From assembly GCF_905220415.1 (NCBI RefSeq), contig NC_059553.1:6472501-6536500 (forward strand): 64,000 nucleotides of DNA, written 5' to 3'. Positions 1 to 12,408 of this stretch are shown in pieces. Below the pieces are notes generated by a model. It had not been told where the DNA came from, did no database searches, and saw nothing but the letters and a program-made list of their open reading frames with translations. A program made the position numbers and the translations under genes. This stretch comes from Colias croceus. Lineage: Eukaryota > Arthropoda > Insecta > Lepidoptera > Pieridae. The first letter of the stretch is position 1. Every line of letters starts with the position of its first letter.

Positions 1-1915
1 GAGTATATTTTTCTTTGACAAGCATAGTTTAAGTTTTAAAATTAGTTTGTGTATATCGGGCCTGTATTTTAAGGAGCGACGAAGTTTCCTTTCGCTATAT
101 ACACATCTCTGAGGCTTCGCGTTTTCATGCTGTTGTTTCTGAATTTCCATTCTCAGTACACTTCTTGAATTTTCTTTATTTTGTTTGCCGGATAAAGTGA
201 ATAAGAAATATAGTAAATTAAATATTTCTAAATAAAGTAAACGTGTGAATTAAAATTAAATTTTTAAGAGTTTTTAAAAATTGTACTATATCACATAAAT
301 GAATGTTCCATTTATAATACTGCATGAAAAAATTGATTAAATTGATAATAATTGTAAAATTTTAAATAGTTGGACATTACAGGATTACAGCAAAATAAAT
401 TCTTGTATTTTGACAAATGACTGATGACATATTGACATCATATTATGTCATTATGGCAAATAAAAGTATTGCCAGAAAAAAAAAGACGTGTGACACTCTG
501 GGACTGCCGCGGTAAAGCTATTGCATAGCAAATCTTCAAGTGTCTTCAAGCCACACCTCCGAGCCCGTCTGAGTGGGGAGCGTTTTTCGTTACGGAATTT
601 CTCGATTCAAGGCCTGTGATAGAAGCTATGCAATAGCTTAAAAGTAGAAGAACAAGAAATAAAAATAAAGAAGAAGCCGCAAACTGTACAAGTTAGTACA
701 ATAATAATAATAGAGTATTATTACATTATAAGAGTATATGTACTATCTTTAAAGTGCGATCAACGAAGTGGGAACAGGTGGGAACAACACGACGTTCCCG
801 CCGCGAGCGCTCGTAGTCGTGGTTGAGTGCTATCGAAGTGCGTTTCTCTAAGGATTTTTTTCATATTTACGAATAAACACGGTGAAATGTGCAGTTCGAT
901 CTTGCAAGAATGTGTGCAAGAACGATACTAGTAGAAAAAAACACAAAATTTAAATCCAGTATCACATTTCATCGGTAAATCGACTTGTGTATTTATTTTT
1001 ATGAAAATAAATCTAGCATCACCGGGGTGAAGGGGAGGTGGGAGGCGGACACGCGCAGGCTCGCTCGCGCACCCTTCACACACCTCACTGCCGCAACATG
1101 ATCGTAGTGATGTGACTTGATCAAGGCTGTACTCGATAGTTTTAAAAATGCATTAAAAATAATTTTGTGGTGTGTTTTGTATCATACACTTTCTAATATT
1201 ATGAATGCGAATGTATTATATTGTAACTTTAATAACATATTGAACATAAAATTTACTTATGATACATATTTATTTACATAACTTAACGATAGCTCAACAC
1301 GAAATTGATACCTACCCATCCATTTGTCACACACACATCTATTTATTATCTATAGCTCATCTGCCTGATCCGCACCAAATCCGCACTAACTACTAAGCAT
1401 TTTGTGCAATACACGCGCTATATATTATTGTAATAATAATAATATATACTCTAAGTTGGCGTGCCTTGGACCCTCTTAGCTTGGACCAGGCATCTCAATA
1501 TAAATATATTTTTAAACCTTTATCTTTTATGAAGGGAATTTTAAGAAGAAATGTGAAAATGTAAAGGTTTCTGACTTCTAAGTTTATATAAATACTTTAA
1601 AATTTGAACAGTAATGTTTATTGTTAATTTTATTTGGTGAAGTACCTATATATTTTTTTTAGATGGATAATGAATACCTCTATTTATTTATGCTTCAAGT
1701 TCTACCTCTCTATATATTGCGATGTCTATCATCTATGGTTACTTTGTGGTTACTTTGTCTTGTTTGTATGTGCGTTTGCGGTGCGTCTGCGCAGCTTTGA
1801 ATAAAGTTTTTAAAAGTTGAAGATATGAATAAAATTGTGTAAAACAACAGGCTTGAATGTAACAAACACTTTAAATAATGAAATAAACATAACAATATGA
1901 GCAAATTTATATAGA
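1..1915. other. Upstream spacer, no gene recognised
   Basis: No convincing coding exon was found on either strand. Positions 740-900 and 1020-1100 are GC-richer than their surroundings and could hold a promoter or 5' UTR for the XKR gene or for a gene beyond the left edge; this is a guess from composition only. A dispersed repeat occupies 485-640. The short frame at 1710-1904 (-) has no recognisable features. Confidence 0.4.
485..640. repeat. Dispersed repeat, copy 1 (partner at 16.6 kb)
   Basis: About 155 bp shared with 16644-16806: both begin GACGTGTG(A/G)CACTC, share the block AGCCACACCTCCG and end in CTATGCAATA. Within copy 1, AAGCTATTGCATAG near the left end is the inverse complement of CTATGCAATAGCTT at the right end, so this is probably a small inverted-repeat element. 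No clear target duplication was found. Confidence 0.6.
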
Positions 1916-4900
1916 ATGGCTGATGCCTGTAAAATAAGAAGTTCCAGAGAGGAAAAAAATATTAATAATCAAGATGAAAATTGTTGTGTTTTTAATGTTA
2001 TAAGTGTATTTATATCCCTTGTTACAATACTTGCCGATTTAGCGACAGGTTTGTTGCAATTATATTTATACTTTGTTTATTATTTATATTACTTAATTAA
2101 CTAAGAAAAAAAAGAATTATTTATTTCTTCTAAGTATTTACCTATATTTTCAGATATATTGGTGTTTGTAGAATATTGCAAAGATGGATACTTAGATTGG
2201 GCCCTTATAACCCTTACATTTATTGTAACTCCAAATATATTAATAAATATATTTTCATTAAGATGGTTTGTTATTGATAAAAAGATTAATATTCACCATT
2301 GGGTTACACATGGGTTTCTTGTTGGACTATTGGAAAGGTACCTATTTATTATAAATAAGTATTTTATATACCATGCATACATAAATTAAATGTATAGTTC
2401 TTCATAGATATACTTAAAGGAGCAGCGAACCATGATAACATACATATTAAATTTATTAAACATTAATAGATTGCCTTAACTAATTCATAATTAAATTTAC
2501 ATACTGGAATTTATACTGAATTATCTCAATTTTTTTTTTATTCTTTATATTGCAGGTATATACTATTTTTATATGAAGTGTTTTCATGTAAAAACTTAGA
2601 ATTGGTTAAATCACAAAAACTTTTAACACAGAGGAATGATTTGAGTTTATTGCATTTTTTATATGCATTTACGGGGACAATTCCTCAGATAATTCTACAG
2701 ACTTATGCGATTGTGATGTTGAATGAAAACTACCAAACAAGGGGTAAGACTACAATTATGATTTTGAAATTATTCAATTAATGGGATTGTTCATAAAATA
2801 CAATATTGAATCACTCAGTAAAAGTATTATATTAACAGTGATTTCTGTAATAATTAATGATATTCAACTAACTACATTCATGGGAATGGGAAAATGTATT
2901 GTAAATTTTTTTTCAGTATTTTCATTGACTGCATCTATAGCATCTGTGATATGGGGTTGTGTTACATACATATATAGCACTACTACATTCTCGTCTGATA
3001 GCATTAATTGGATATCTTTATTATTAAAACTAACATGGCATTTTGGAACTCTCATTGGAAGGATAACTGGAATATTTATGTTCAGCATTATTTTTGGTGT
3101 ATGGACTCTCATACCTCTAGGTATGTTTAATCATAACTTTTTACATAATTTTTAACATAACATGTAGTTACCTTTTCAAATCTTTTTTTTAACTTGGTAC
3201 CTATAAGTTGACTATTTGCTATACAAAGAGTAGGGATTGATCAGACTTGGGTTTACCAGGTAAATTTTAGCCTGTGTGTCTGCCTGTGATTAAAACATAT
3301 TTCAACATCAATAATTATGATCAAGATTTCTTACAAATTTAATTGTGAATTGTGAAATTTAAGATGTCCAGTCTACCCTGCGAAACACTCATGAAACATA
3401 GGACTGAATAATTTCATGAAGAAATCGCTTCTATTTTAGTTTGTAAAATCCTTATTATTACTTATTCTAAAACAACAGGCATAATTTGTTATTAATTAAA
3501 TTTAAAACATTTTTAGGGTTGCACTGGTCTGCTATGACATTCTGGATAATCACACAAAAAACAACTTTCTGCCCAAACAAATTTGAAGAAACTCTGTACA
3601 ATGCTGTTATGGGATTTGTATATTGTTTCTGTTTTATAAATGTTAAGGAAGGCCACACTCGATATAGACTAATGATGTTCTATACATTGATAGTCACCCA
3701 GAATTATGGTAGTATGCTTCTGTACATGCTAATAACGGACATTGAAAGGCAGAAGAAACCTTGGTCAATTGCTGCCACAGTTTGTGTGATTTTTGGCACT
3801 TTGATTGGTATGTTATCTGAAGATTGTTTATTGTGCTTATTTGTGTACCATATTTCTATTACTCTTTTCATAAAACTATAACTTTGTTTTAGGCATTGCA
3901 GCTATGATTGTATATTATAGATATTTCCATTCCAAAGGACCAATTCCTTGGAGATATGTGCATGAGGATGTGGAATTGAACAATAAAGTTGTATGTGATA
4001 ATACCAAAACAGAGACTGAAAAAAGTGGTAACTTAAATAACTTAAGATTATTTAAAAATTCCAACTTGTCTCAAGTAACAAACTACGAAAAAAGGTAATT
4101 TACTTTTTATTTAGAAAAAACTATTAAAAATATTATTTACTCTTATAAAATAACTCATAGCACATATTTTCGGTGTTTCAAACAAAACAGTTCTTACTAT
4201 CTTAGGAGCCTGGGTCACTTTAATTTGTAATTTAATTTGTTTCACAGAAAAGATTCCAATGCTTCCCAAACTGGTCAACCAAATGAAAGCGAAAACGCGG
4301 ATAAAAAATTTCTCCTGGACCATTGGATTGCAAGATCTGGAACACCTACATTCACTTCAGCACCTATTGGTAATATTAGCATGGATACATCTAGCATTGA
4401 ACTGTATACTATCGAAAACACCCCACAAACAGTAATTAATAGACATGATAGTTTAGTCATAAAACCCAAAAAGAAAATATGTTCTCCCACTGAACTGACC
4501 CTTAAACTATCATCTATAGAAAATCTAGAAAGCTCTATCGATGAAATTACTTCGAATGTCCTTAATGTGCAAAAACGTAGAGGAATTTGTTCCTCTGATG
4601 AATTAAGAGATGATTTTAATAATATGAACTTAGGTGCGTCTAATATAATCAATCAAGAATTCTCAAAAGTAAAGACTGATCGAAGTTCTGAATTAAGCCA
4701 CGATACAGATGGATCAAATAAGAAAACATCATCTGATTCCATTGATATGGATCTAGACTTAAGTTTTAGTGATATAAACAGTTCTGATATTAACACATTT
4801 AATGAGAATATTGTACAGAAATTATGTTTAAGCGCTTTGAAAAATATAAAAGTCGGCAATCAAGATGCTGATATAGAAAATATTCAGAGAATAGCATTAG

Positions 4901-6366
4901 ATATTCTTAAGGAAATGTACACAAAGAAGGATAGGAAGAAGAATGGTGTAAGTACGGGCCTCTTTCACGTTAAACGTGATTTAGATACTCCAACTGAAAT
5001 ATTATCTGTACATGATTATGAAAATATTTGTGCCGTTAATATTGCGCGAGAAGCTTGGGGTCTCCGATCTTGGAATGGATATTGTGATATTGAAAATTGG
5101 CTGCACGACGGCAGTGTAGTGAGGGACAGGAGTCGGGATACATTTACGTCTGAAAGTTCAGAAATAAGTAGTTGTTTGTCTCAAGAACTAAAGAACGCAA
5201 TACTGTCCGCTCCGCCATTTCCTAAAAAGCCTCATACTTATTCAAATGTTTACGTAAAAGTCGAAAGAAATCCTGATGATTACGCTAATACTGTGATGTG
5301 CCAAACCAGTGATGACGCTCTCTTAACTAAATCTTATATATTAGAAAATAATAAGGATCCAAATCATTTAGAACCCATAATAGAGGAGTTAGATGACTTA
5401 GGTGATATAGATCCTTCAAATAAAAAGCATTTGAATTCTGAAAGTTCACTTGTGGCAACAATAGATGAAATAAGGAAAGCCACAGTTACAAATTCACCAA
5501 GGAATCTATATCATAGAAGAGAACACACTTGGGAATCTCCCCAGTTTAAAACTTTTAATCAAAGTGAAAATAATTTAAAAAAAGCTCTTTGGAAAGAACC
5601 ATCCAAGTTTGATTCTAGTAACACGATGGATACCTTGACCGAAAAACAAATTGCTTTAGATTCTTCACATGCAGCTAAGTTAGATACACAAATGAAAGAA
5701 ATGAATAATATACCCAATGGCGATAATTCGTATTCTAATAATGTAACGAACTATACTCAAAATTGTCCAAGAAGACAAAAATCTAATAACAGCTTAAAAA
5801 ATGATCATAAAAAGATTAACAATCAACCAAATCGCCTTCATGATATTTCAAATAAAGATATTGATCTTCTTTGGCAATTAGTTTCCGAAAATTCATCATT
5901 ACCTTATAATTCCACTGAAAATTTATCATTAAGTCGTAAAACACCATCATTGCAATCCCTTATTCAGAAGGACTCTAGTGCTAACACAGTATCTAAATCT
6001 TCTAATATTAAAAAGAGTTCTAGGAATAGACCTCGGCGAAAATTCTCCATACTACGGGAAAAATTTGAACCAAAGTTGAATTCTGATGAAGAAATACTTT
6101 ACAACCATTCTGATAATAATTTATCAAAGTTATCCAATTCAAACAACATCAATCAAGACCGAAAAGAAACGACAGTAGATGGTGGTAATGAGAATGATGG
6201 AATGTTTTGTAATGCCGAGACTTTTAATATTTCCGACCAAATAACTTCTACATCTGTAGATGAACTTAGTTCAGCGACGAAACATATAAAAGAAAAACGA
6301 TCTATCTTTATGAAACAAGTATTGAGTCCGCCAAAATTTAACACAAAGTTAAGACATAAAATATAA
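1916..6366 (+). CDS. XK-related protein (XKR family), seven coding exons
   Basis: Coding exons are 1916-2048, 2154-2337, 2556-2743, 2917-3120, 3517-3807, 3893-4094 and 4248-6366. All have GT/AG borders and they sum to 1,106 codons. The first ~400 residues form a polytopic membrane core with about eight hydrophobic segments. A segment near residues 140-160 contains GTIPQIILQTY, matching the XKR-family motif around a conserved PQ and LQ. Some XKR members (Xkr8, CED-8) are plasma-membrane phospholipid scramblases, and XK itself partners Kell; which role applies here cannot be read from the sequence. The last exon adds a ~700-residue hydrophilic tail rich in Ser, Asn and Asp, far longer than in vertebrate XKRs. 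Start chosen at the only ATG that gives a short cytoplasmic N-terminus before segment 1. An AATAAA lies at 7068-7073. Family call is firm; function is inferred. Confidence 0.88.
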
Positions 6367-8253
6367 TAGATAAATATTTAATTGTTTTCGTTTTGATTAA
6401 ACAATCAAATAGAATATATTATTATTATTCATTAAAATAAGAATGTTGTACAACATGATATTTCTAATTTCTTTTTGTAAGTAATTGATAGTTCCAACAA
6501 CTAACCAGTTTCCTTCAAATTAATGTGGTTCCTATCTCATAAAATGTATACATTTTTAGACTTTGTAACGATAAGTCATTTCGAACACAGATCTCAACGT
6601 AAATTTAGTCAATGCAATGTTTATAAACATTTTAATTTTAGGCGCCGTTACCTCGAATGTAACTAATGTAAGCGGTACTTTTAAGTGCCATTAGCATTAA
6701 ACATATAAGTGTAAACTTTTATTTAGAAGCTAGATGACTTGCCTTTTAAACTATAAATTTATCAAATACCTTCAAAATATTATGATTTATTTTAATTGAC
6801 TATCGGTTTTATTGCTGCTGTTTGAGTGACATATTTGATGTTGGTTTAATGCTCTAAGCTAAGGCTCTAAGTTTTTGATATTATATCACGTTGTAGGTAT
6901 GTGATCGTTGGTGTGATCATTAATATCTGCACAATGGCTAAATAGGAGACTACGAGGAAAGAGTTGTATGTATATTTAGTTATTAAAAAACTGTGATTTA
7001 AGTGCCTTTTTATGTATTTTTCCGCCAGTATTGTAAATTTATGGATATTATATTAAAGTTTTTCAACAATAAATATACGTTTCTTTGCAGTTTCTATGAG
7101 TAATAAGTTTACTCATGGCCTATAGGGTACACTCCATAACTTGTACCTACTGCCTACATTTTACGTGTTAAGTTATACATTTATAATGTATATAAATAAT
7201 ATGACTGAGCAATGTAAATTAATACTACCTAGTTTCAGCGTTTGCGGTTTTAAAAATAAAAATAAATTATCGCATGCTCTAAGCTTTGGTTTTAATATTA
7301 TATTAATGTGATTATTAAAATATGTCATGTTATCAATAATGCACCGTAATTCGTAAACTATCACTATTACCTATCTGTGATTGAATTTTGAAAAAGGGTA
7401 AAGGGGTGGAACGAAGTTCCTTATCGCGCGTTGCGAAAGGGGGCTAGACGGAAAAGATTAAGACGAAAAGTAACGAGACAAATTAATTAATACTTACTTA
7501 CTTGTGGTAGGTACCTACTATAATAATATTATAGATGTTGATTATTGGATCTCAAAGAAATAATTGACCGCCTCGTCGGTACAGTGGTTGACGCGTGAGC
7601 GTAGAAACAAGAGGCCCTGGGTATGATTCATGTGGAAAAAAGTATCGGTCTGGCAGAACATAGAAGGCTGATCACCTTCTAGTCAAACAAAATCAATCAG
7701 TGAACAGATTACCCCCCTTGGGGACACGGGACTTCTCTTTTTTTTAAAGAAATAATTATTATTTTACCTTTTTCATCAAACAAAATCTAGCTGAATAAAA
7801 CACACAAAAGCTTTATATTACTTTATTAATATAAACCAACTAAATAAGTGTATAAAGTCACAAAATATGCCTATAACTATAATTTAAAAATTTGTATAAA
7901 ATAGAATAAGCATTTAAATGCAATTATAAAATTTTGGCATTCATACAGATATATCACGCTAATCAATTTTGATTCAACCTATAAATATCAACAGCCTTTT
8001 GTTCATAATACAATGTCATCTAAATAATTAATTAATAATTTAATATATTTTAGATATTTATTTTAATAATTATAAGTCACATGACTTTGAACAACCTTAG
8101 CTGCCATCATAAAAGGACTGGCATTACAATATATAAATAATGACTTTTTAATGTAAATACTTATCTATATCTCAATCCACTTATAGCTATAAATATATAA
8201 TAAGTAGAAATGTTATAAAAAATATTAAAATATATAAATTTTTAAACAATTAA
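6367..8253. other. Convergent 3' regions of XKR and zyxin genes
   Basis: AT-rich spacer between the two convergent genes. It should contain the XKR 3' UTR (AATAAA at 7068-7073) and the zyxin 3' UTR, which on the minus strand has an AATAAA at 7822-7827. A tRNA-derived SINE sits at about 7567-7742. Nothing else is recognisable. Confidence 0.5.
7567..7742 (+). mobile_element. tRNA-derived SINE, copy 1
   Basis: The head resembles a tRNA gene promoter: an A-box-like TCGGTACAGTGGTTGACGC is followed about 40 bp on by a weak B-box-like CTGGGTATGATTC. The body GGTCTGGCAGAACA...AGAAGGCTGATCACC is repeated almost exactly at about 58377-58420. It ends in GGGACTTCT followed by a T run. Two diverged copies with the same tRNA-like head support a SINE family; no target duplication was defined. 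Confidence 0.6.
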
Positions 8254-9669
8254 CTACAGATCAGTAGTCATGACATTTGTCAAAAGACGGATACGGTGTG
8301 CATTGCATGCTTTACATAGAATATGACCATCTAGAGGGTAGCAGCCTCTGCCTTCAGCTTCAGATGATAACTGGAGACCACAATCCTCACATCTATAGCA
8401 GCGTACATGGAAATTGCGATCTAAGGCCACAACCCGAACCGTCTCTTCCTCCCCTCCTTCCGGCATGATAGGCAGCTCACAAACACAACAACGGGGTGCA
8501 AATTTCTTATGAAAATCTTCAATACAATGAATCTGGTTCATTGCATCAACAGTAAATGGAATGCCATCAAGACTTTTGCCACATACAACACAAGTAAAGC
8601 AAGTTGGATGGTACGGCTTGCCAGTTGCTCTAAGAATTCTGTCCAATATTGGCTTATTGCAAACTGAACATTTCTCCAATGTTTCATAATAATCAACTTC
8701 ACAATAAGGTTGGCCATCAACATCATAGAATGGATTACCCTGTAAATTTGTATTGCAGTGTTCACAGCGAAAGCATTGAACATGGTACATATTTCCCATT
8801 GCTGTGCATCCAGAACTCTCACCAACAACTTTCTCATTGCATTTAACACATGTTCCAAACACATCCAAATCTTGGCTATCAGATATAGATTGAACAAGAA
8901 GATCTGTTAAGGCATCCACTTCCTGTTCTTTTGGTAGAGGTGATTTTCCCTTTTTCATTAAATTATTTTTAAAAGTAGGAGTAGTACTTGCAGAAGCTGA
9001 CTTATTGTTTGGATGAAGACTGATAGGCTCATAAAGTGATTCATAGGTTGAAGCTTGGGACACTCCATACTCTGGATATTCATTCTGATAAATAGGAGGA
9101 TATGTAGGTCTCTCTTGATTGTAATTTATGTTAGCTGTGGCTCTGGCAAGCTCACTATAATTGGAACTGACAGGTGAAGGAGGAGGCAAATATTCTTCAT
9201 GATTATGATTGGTATCATAATTTTTTAATTGACTCATGTTGATAGGTGGTGGTGGCGGTGGATTGGAAGTTTGATAAGGCGGTATGTTACTGTAGGTAGG
9301 GTTATAAACCTTAGATGGCAATGGAACATTGTTTTTGAATGAAACATTAGGAAGGGAGAGTTGAGTTACATTAGCATAATCTTTATGGCTGTTGATATGA
9401 TTGGCATGTCGCAATACATTGTTGTAAGTTGGTGGTGGCGGCGGTGGTGGAGGCGGAACCTCGTTGGTTAATGTAGATATTTTTAAAGAATATGATGGTT
9501 CACATACTTTATGCACCACAGCACTATGTGGAACTTGTGGTTGAGCCTTCTTTTTTGGCGGCACAGCTGGTGGTATCTTTTTGATTCTTCCTGGAGAATT
9601 TAGATCTTTATTCACCTGCAATTCTGCTAATTGTTGTTCTAGGGCTTCTATATTATCAAGTCGCGACAT
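8254..9669 (-). CDS. Zyx: Zyxin/LPP-family LIM protein
   Basis: A single-exon frame of 471 residues starting at ATG 9667-9669. The N-terminus has a short helical stretch (about 3-20), then Pro-rich linkers: a nine-proline run near residue 72 and a six-proline run near 138, the type of site bound by Ena/VASP EVH1 domains. Three tandem LIM domains fill about 274-333, 334-393 and 394-460, each with two Cys/His zinc-binding clusters. The chain ends in TTDL, a class I PDZ ligand like the ends of LPP and TRIP6. Zyxin-family proteins sit at focal adhesions and actin junctions, sense tension, and in flies feed into Hippo signalling through Warts. Insects usually carry one member of this family. Length is normal. 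Absence of introns is unusual for the family and might reflect either gene structure or retroposition. Confidence 0.93.
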   Translation of the reverse strand: MSRLDNIEALEQQLAELQVNKDLNSPGRIKKIPPAVPPKKKAQPQVPHSAVVHKVCEPSYSLKISTLTNEVPPPPPPPPPTYNNVLRHANHINSHKDYANVTQLSLPNVSFKNNVPLPSKVYNPTYSNIPPYQTSNPPPPPPINMSQLKNYDTNHNHEEYLPPPSPVSSNYSELARATANINYNQERPTYPPIYQNEYPEYGVSQASTYESLYEPISLHPNNKSASASTTPTFKNNLMKKGKSPLPKEQEVDALTDLLVQSISDSQDLDVFGTCVKCNEKVVGESSGCTAMGNMYHVQCFRCEHCNTNLQGNPFYDVDGQPYCEVDYYETLEKCSVCNKPILDRILRATGKPYHPTCFTCVVCGKSLDGIPFTVDAMNQIHCIEDFHKKFAPRCCVCELPIMPEGGEEETVRVVALDRNFHVRCYRCEDCGLQLSSEAEGRGCYPLDGHILCKACNAHRIRLLTNVMTTDL

Positions 9670-10180
9670 ATTAAAACTTCAGTTTGCAGACGTGTAAACT
9701 CGTTGAGCCATTGACTAATAAGATAAGAATCACCAAAAACTTTTAAATACCTACCTTATACCCTTTGTTGGAAACTAGACACTTCTTGACAGTGACAACT
9801 GCTAGGCAATAAAGTGCATTAAAGTCAATGACTAAGGAATCCTATGGACAGGGCATAATGTTCTATACAAACAACTGATTATACAAATATCATGCATTTC
9901 GATACCGAAATAATAAAACGAATACTGTCTCTTTCTAACTAATGAATATTCTGCTAAGTGAAAATATATGACTATACGTCAGTCAGTGCTAATTCTATAC
10001 CGTTTGACATTTGAAGTTAGCTCAAATACCTACTGTGGCCGGGCGCCATTTTATGTTCTCGTTATTATGATGTACATGCTCTGTCATTGCTCCGTAGTAA
10101 ACATTGAAAAATATTGAATATTTTTGTGATTGTGACAAACATTTGTGTCTAAAACATATAGAGTGGTCAAGGACAAATAG
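9670..10180. promoter_or_regulatory. Divergent promoter interval, zyxin and THAP pseudogene
   Basis: About 500 bp between the zyxin start codon (-) and the THAP relic (+). The block GGGCGCCATTTT at 10038-10049 resembles a YY1-type CCAT core, common in housekeeping promoters. No TATA box was identified for either side. Assignment as promoter is positional. Confidence 0.3.
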
Positions 10181-10189
10181 TGGCATAAT

Positions 10190-11447
10190 ACCAAAGCGCA
10201 GTATTGTGGGATGTGGCTCCGGAAAGAATGAAAACTAGAAAAGTTTGTCTTTGCACCGGTATGTATACGTTTTGACTGAAATATTAGTTATTACTTTGCT
10301 GATTTACTTATTTTCATGTATATTGAATTGAGGAGTATTCACAGACTATGTTCAGTGTAAAATTGTTACCAAATATAGCTTTATTTTGTATATTTTCGTT
10401 CTAGTAAAATAATGAATTTGGGTGCTAGTGATGACTTATAATATCGACATCAGCAAAATGTTCGATGAAGACGTGCGTCTCCCAAGGCTGTGTCATTAAT
10501 CTTAAGAATAGTTGCTTTGGTGAATACACTTCCAAAATAACAAATTAATTTTGCCAAGAGCAGCAGAAGGAAAAATAAAACACTTAAATTTACCTAATAT
10601 GAATTTTAACTTAAGTAAGATTAATCGCTTTTATAGTAGGTACTTTAAAAATGTATTTATAAATAAGTCAGGTCAGGACTAAAATTATAATAACCTAAAA
10701 ATTCATTTTTTGAAGGTTACCAAGAAGTGAAAATAGAAAAGGAGAATGGTTAGAAGCAATTGAAAATGAAAATATCAAGCCAAATGTAAAGGATATAATA
10801 TCATAGTATGTTCCCTACATTTCCCCGAAAGTGCTTTCAATAGAACAATGGATGTGATTAGTCTGCACGATGATGCTATACCAGTATGTCTGCCGCTGCA
10901 TTCACACAGGGTGAGGTTTTTATCTGTAGACACGTGATGTCTTCCAATTTACTTTTGGTCTTTTTATTTAGATTTAGGGCTGTCATTTATAATCTAACGT
11001 TTCTCCTATTTTGAAGGAGGCCTGTGAACAAACTGAGATGGTTTTATATGATTTTTTGAGTACAAACTTGGGTGATATTTGGTTGTTGAAATGTTATTGA
11101 CTGAGGGAAAGTGCAATTTACTTTAAATACATGGGGTGTTTTAAGTTATTTTTCTATTCTTTATAAATTTATATTTATAAAGCATTTCAATGCCATAAAA
11201 CCAAAAATATAAATTCAAGTTCCGCTATTGTAAGCCCTAATGTTGATATTAATTTCAAACCATCAGCATTGCCCTTTTAATTAAAATGTATTGCATTTTA
11301 GTTTAAATGTAAAGTGAACAATGCTAGTTAATGTAAACTGTGACATTTCATTTCCAGGTACCAGTTGAGCCTCAAATCCCGAACTCAAAAATGAACAGAG
11401 TGTATCTGAGTGCATTCCAGGCTACACAAAATAGTTTAGCTCTATAA
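10190..11447 (+). pseudogene. Decayed THAP-domain zinc-finger gene
   Basis: Three exons can be traced: about 10190-10258, 10716-10910 and 11358-11447, each with GT/AG borders and consistent phases, followed by AATAAA at 11497-11502. The conceptual product has THAP landmarks: an opening PKRSIVGCGSGKNEN, then LPRSENRKGEWLEAI, then CSLHF. Several defects are visible. The expected start codon reads ATA just before the PKR codons, the first zinc-ligand Cys reads Ser, an in-frame TAG lies at 10234-10236, and a TAG plus a frame change fall at about 10804-10809 before the CSLHF block. THAP proteins are C2CH zinc-finger DNA-binding factors, many derived from P-element transposases. The surviving introns make this a decayed gene and not a retroposed copy. 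Family is inferred from the pattern of motifs. Confidence 0.62.
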
Positions 11448-12272
11448 TTTTCTCTATTATTATATATTATTGTTTTTTTTTTGTCTATTATTTATAAATA
11501 AATAAATACAATTACTGTATATTGTGTTGTTCATCGTAATAAAATACTATTATATACCTATATTAGTATATATTATGTTGTTTCATTATATTACATTCCT
11601 CAAAACTGAAATTACCAAATTGTAAGTCTACCGTAATCCTTATATCGAAGTCAAAATTGAACTGGATTTATCAAATTATACAGGGTTAGCTATCTTGTCC
11701 GGCGAGGTTGCTGGTGTTTTACAAGTAACCCTGTATAGGTGTTACCGTCACGAGCAGCCATCGTCATACTTAATTTTATTAATTGGCATTGTCATTTTTT
11801 CCATTTGTAATTTTACTTCTATGTTTTGTACAATAAAGTTAAAATAAATAAAAAAGAGTGTGTGTTTATGTACACGCGTTACAAGTTACGCGCCAAAAGA
11901 AGTATAACTTCAAAAAAAATATATTAATATTATTTTTATATCGATAAACATAATAATGTTTATCGATATATTCTCGGCACTAAACACCGCCATGTTTTGT
12001 TACAAGCAATATGGCGCCGGCCACACTTTTTTTGTAGGTATGTCACTTCCATGTGATTCCTTATTCATTGATTAAAGTTGATTTATTACTTGACATGAGC
12101 CATGACGCATAAATGGCATGACCAAATCACAATTGAAATCACACATTAAAGATAGGTACTCTTCAAGGTTGTCATGCGGCTTGACTCAAAAAGTGTAATT
12201 GATAGTGATTATTGAAGTGAAAACTTCTTTAGCGGCGTTGAGCACTTTTTCTGTAATGGGTATAAAATCTTA

Positions 12273-12316
12273 GTGCCCTTACGCACTAGCGGTTAACCGC
12301 TAGTGCGTAAGGGCAC
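12273..12316. mobile_element. 44-bp perfectly palindromic insertion with TTA target duplication
   Basis: The insert begins GTGCCCTTACGCACTAGC and reads the same on both strands around a central GGTTAACC. It is bounded by TTA at 12270-12272 and TTA at 12317-12319. The related repeat at 55975-56075 carries the same flanks fused with a single TTA (minus strand of 56025-56027), i.e. an empty site. Target choice fits PIF/Harbinger-type transposition. It has no room for anything except two terminal repeats. Confidence 0.8.
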
Positions 12317-12408
12317 TTAAACTCGCGTCAGGACACGTGACCTGATCGAAAAAGCGTGAGCAAGCGCGCACGAGCAACTTTGTCTACGCAACTATTTTGT
12401 ATCTCCCA

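Noticed and set aside
10807..10910. A 21-nt intron that would rescue the THAP frame
   Set aside because: GT...AG borders exist but 21 nt is too short for splicing and the phase does not restore the frame.
11681..11733. 53-bp TA-flanked mini-element with CAGGGTTA ends
   Set aside because: Only 8 bp of inverted repeat; too short to separate from chance without other copies.
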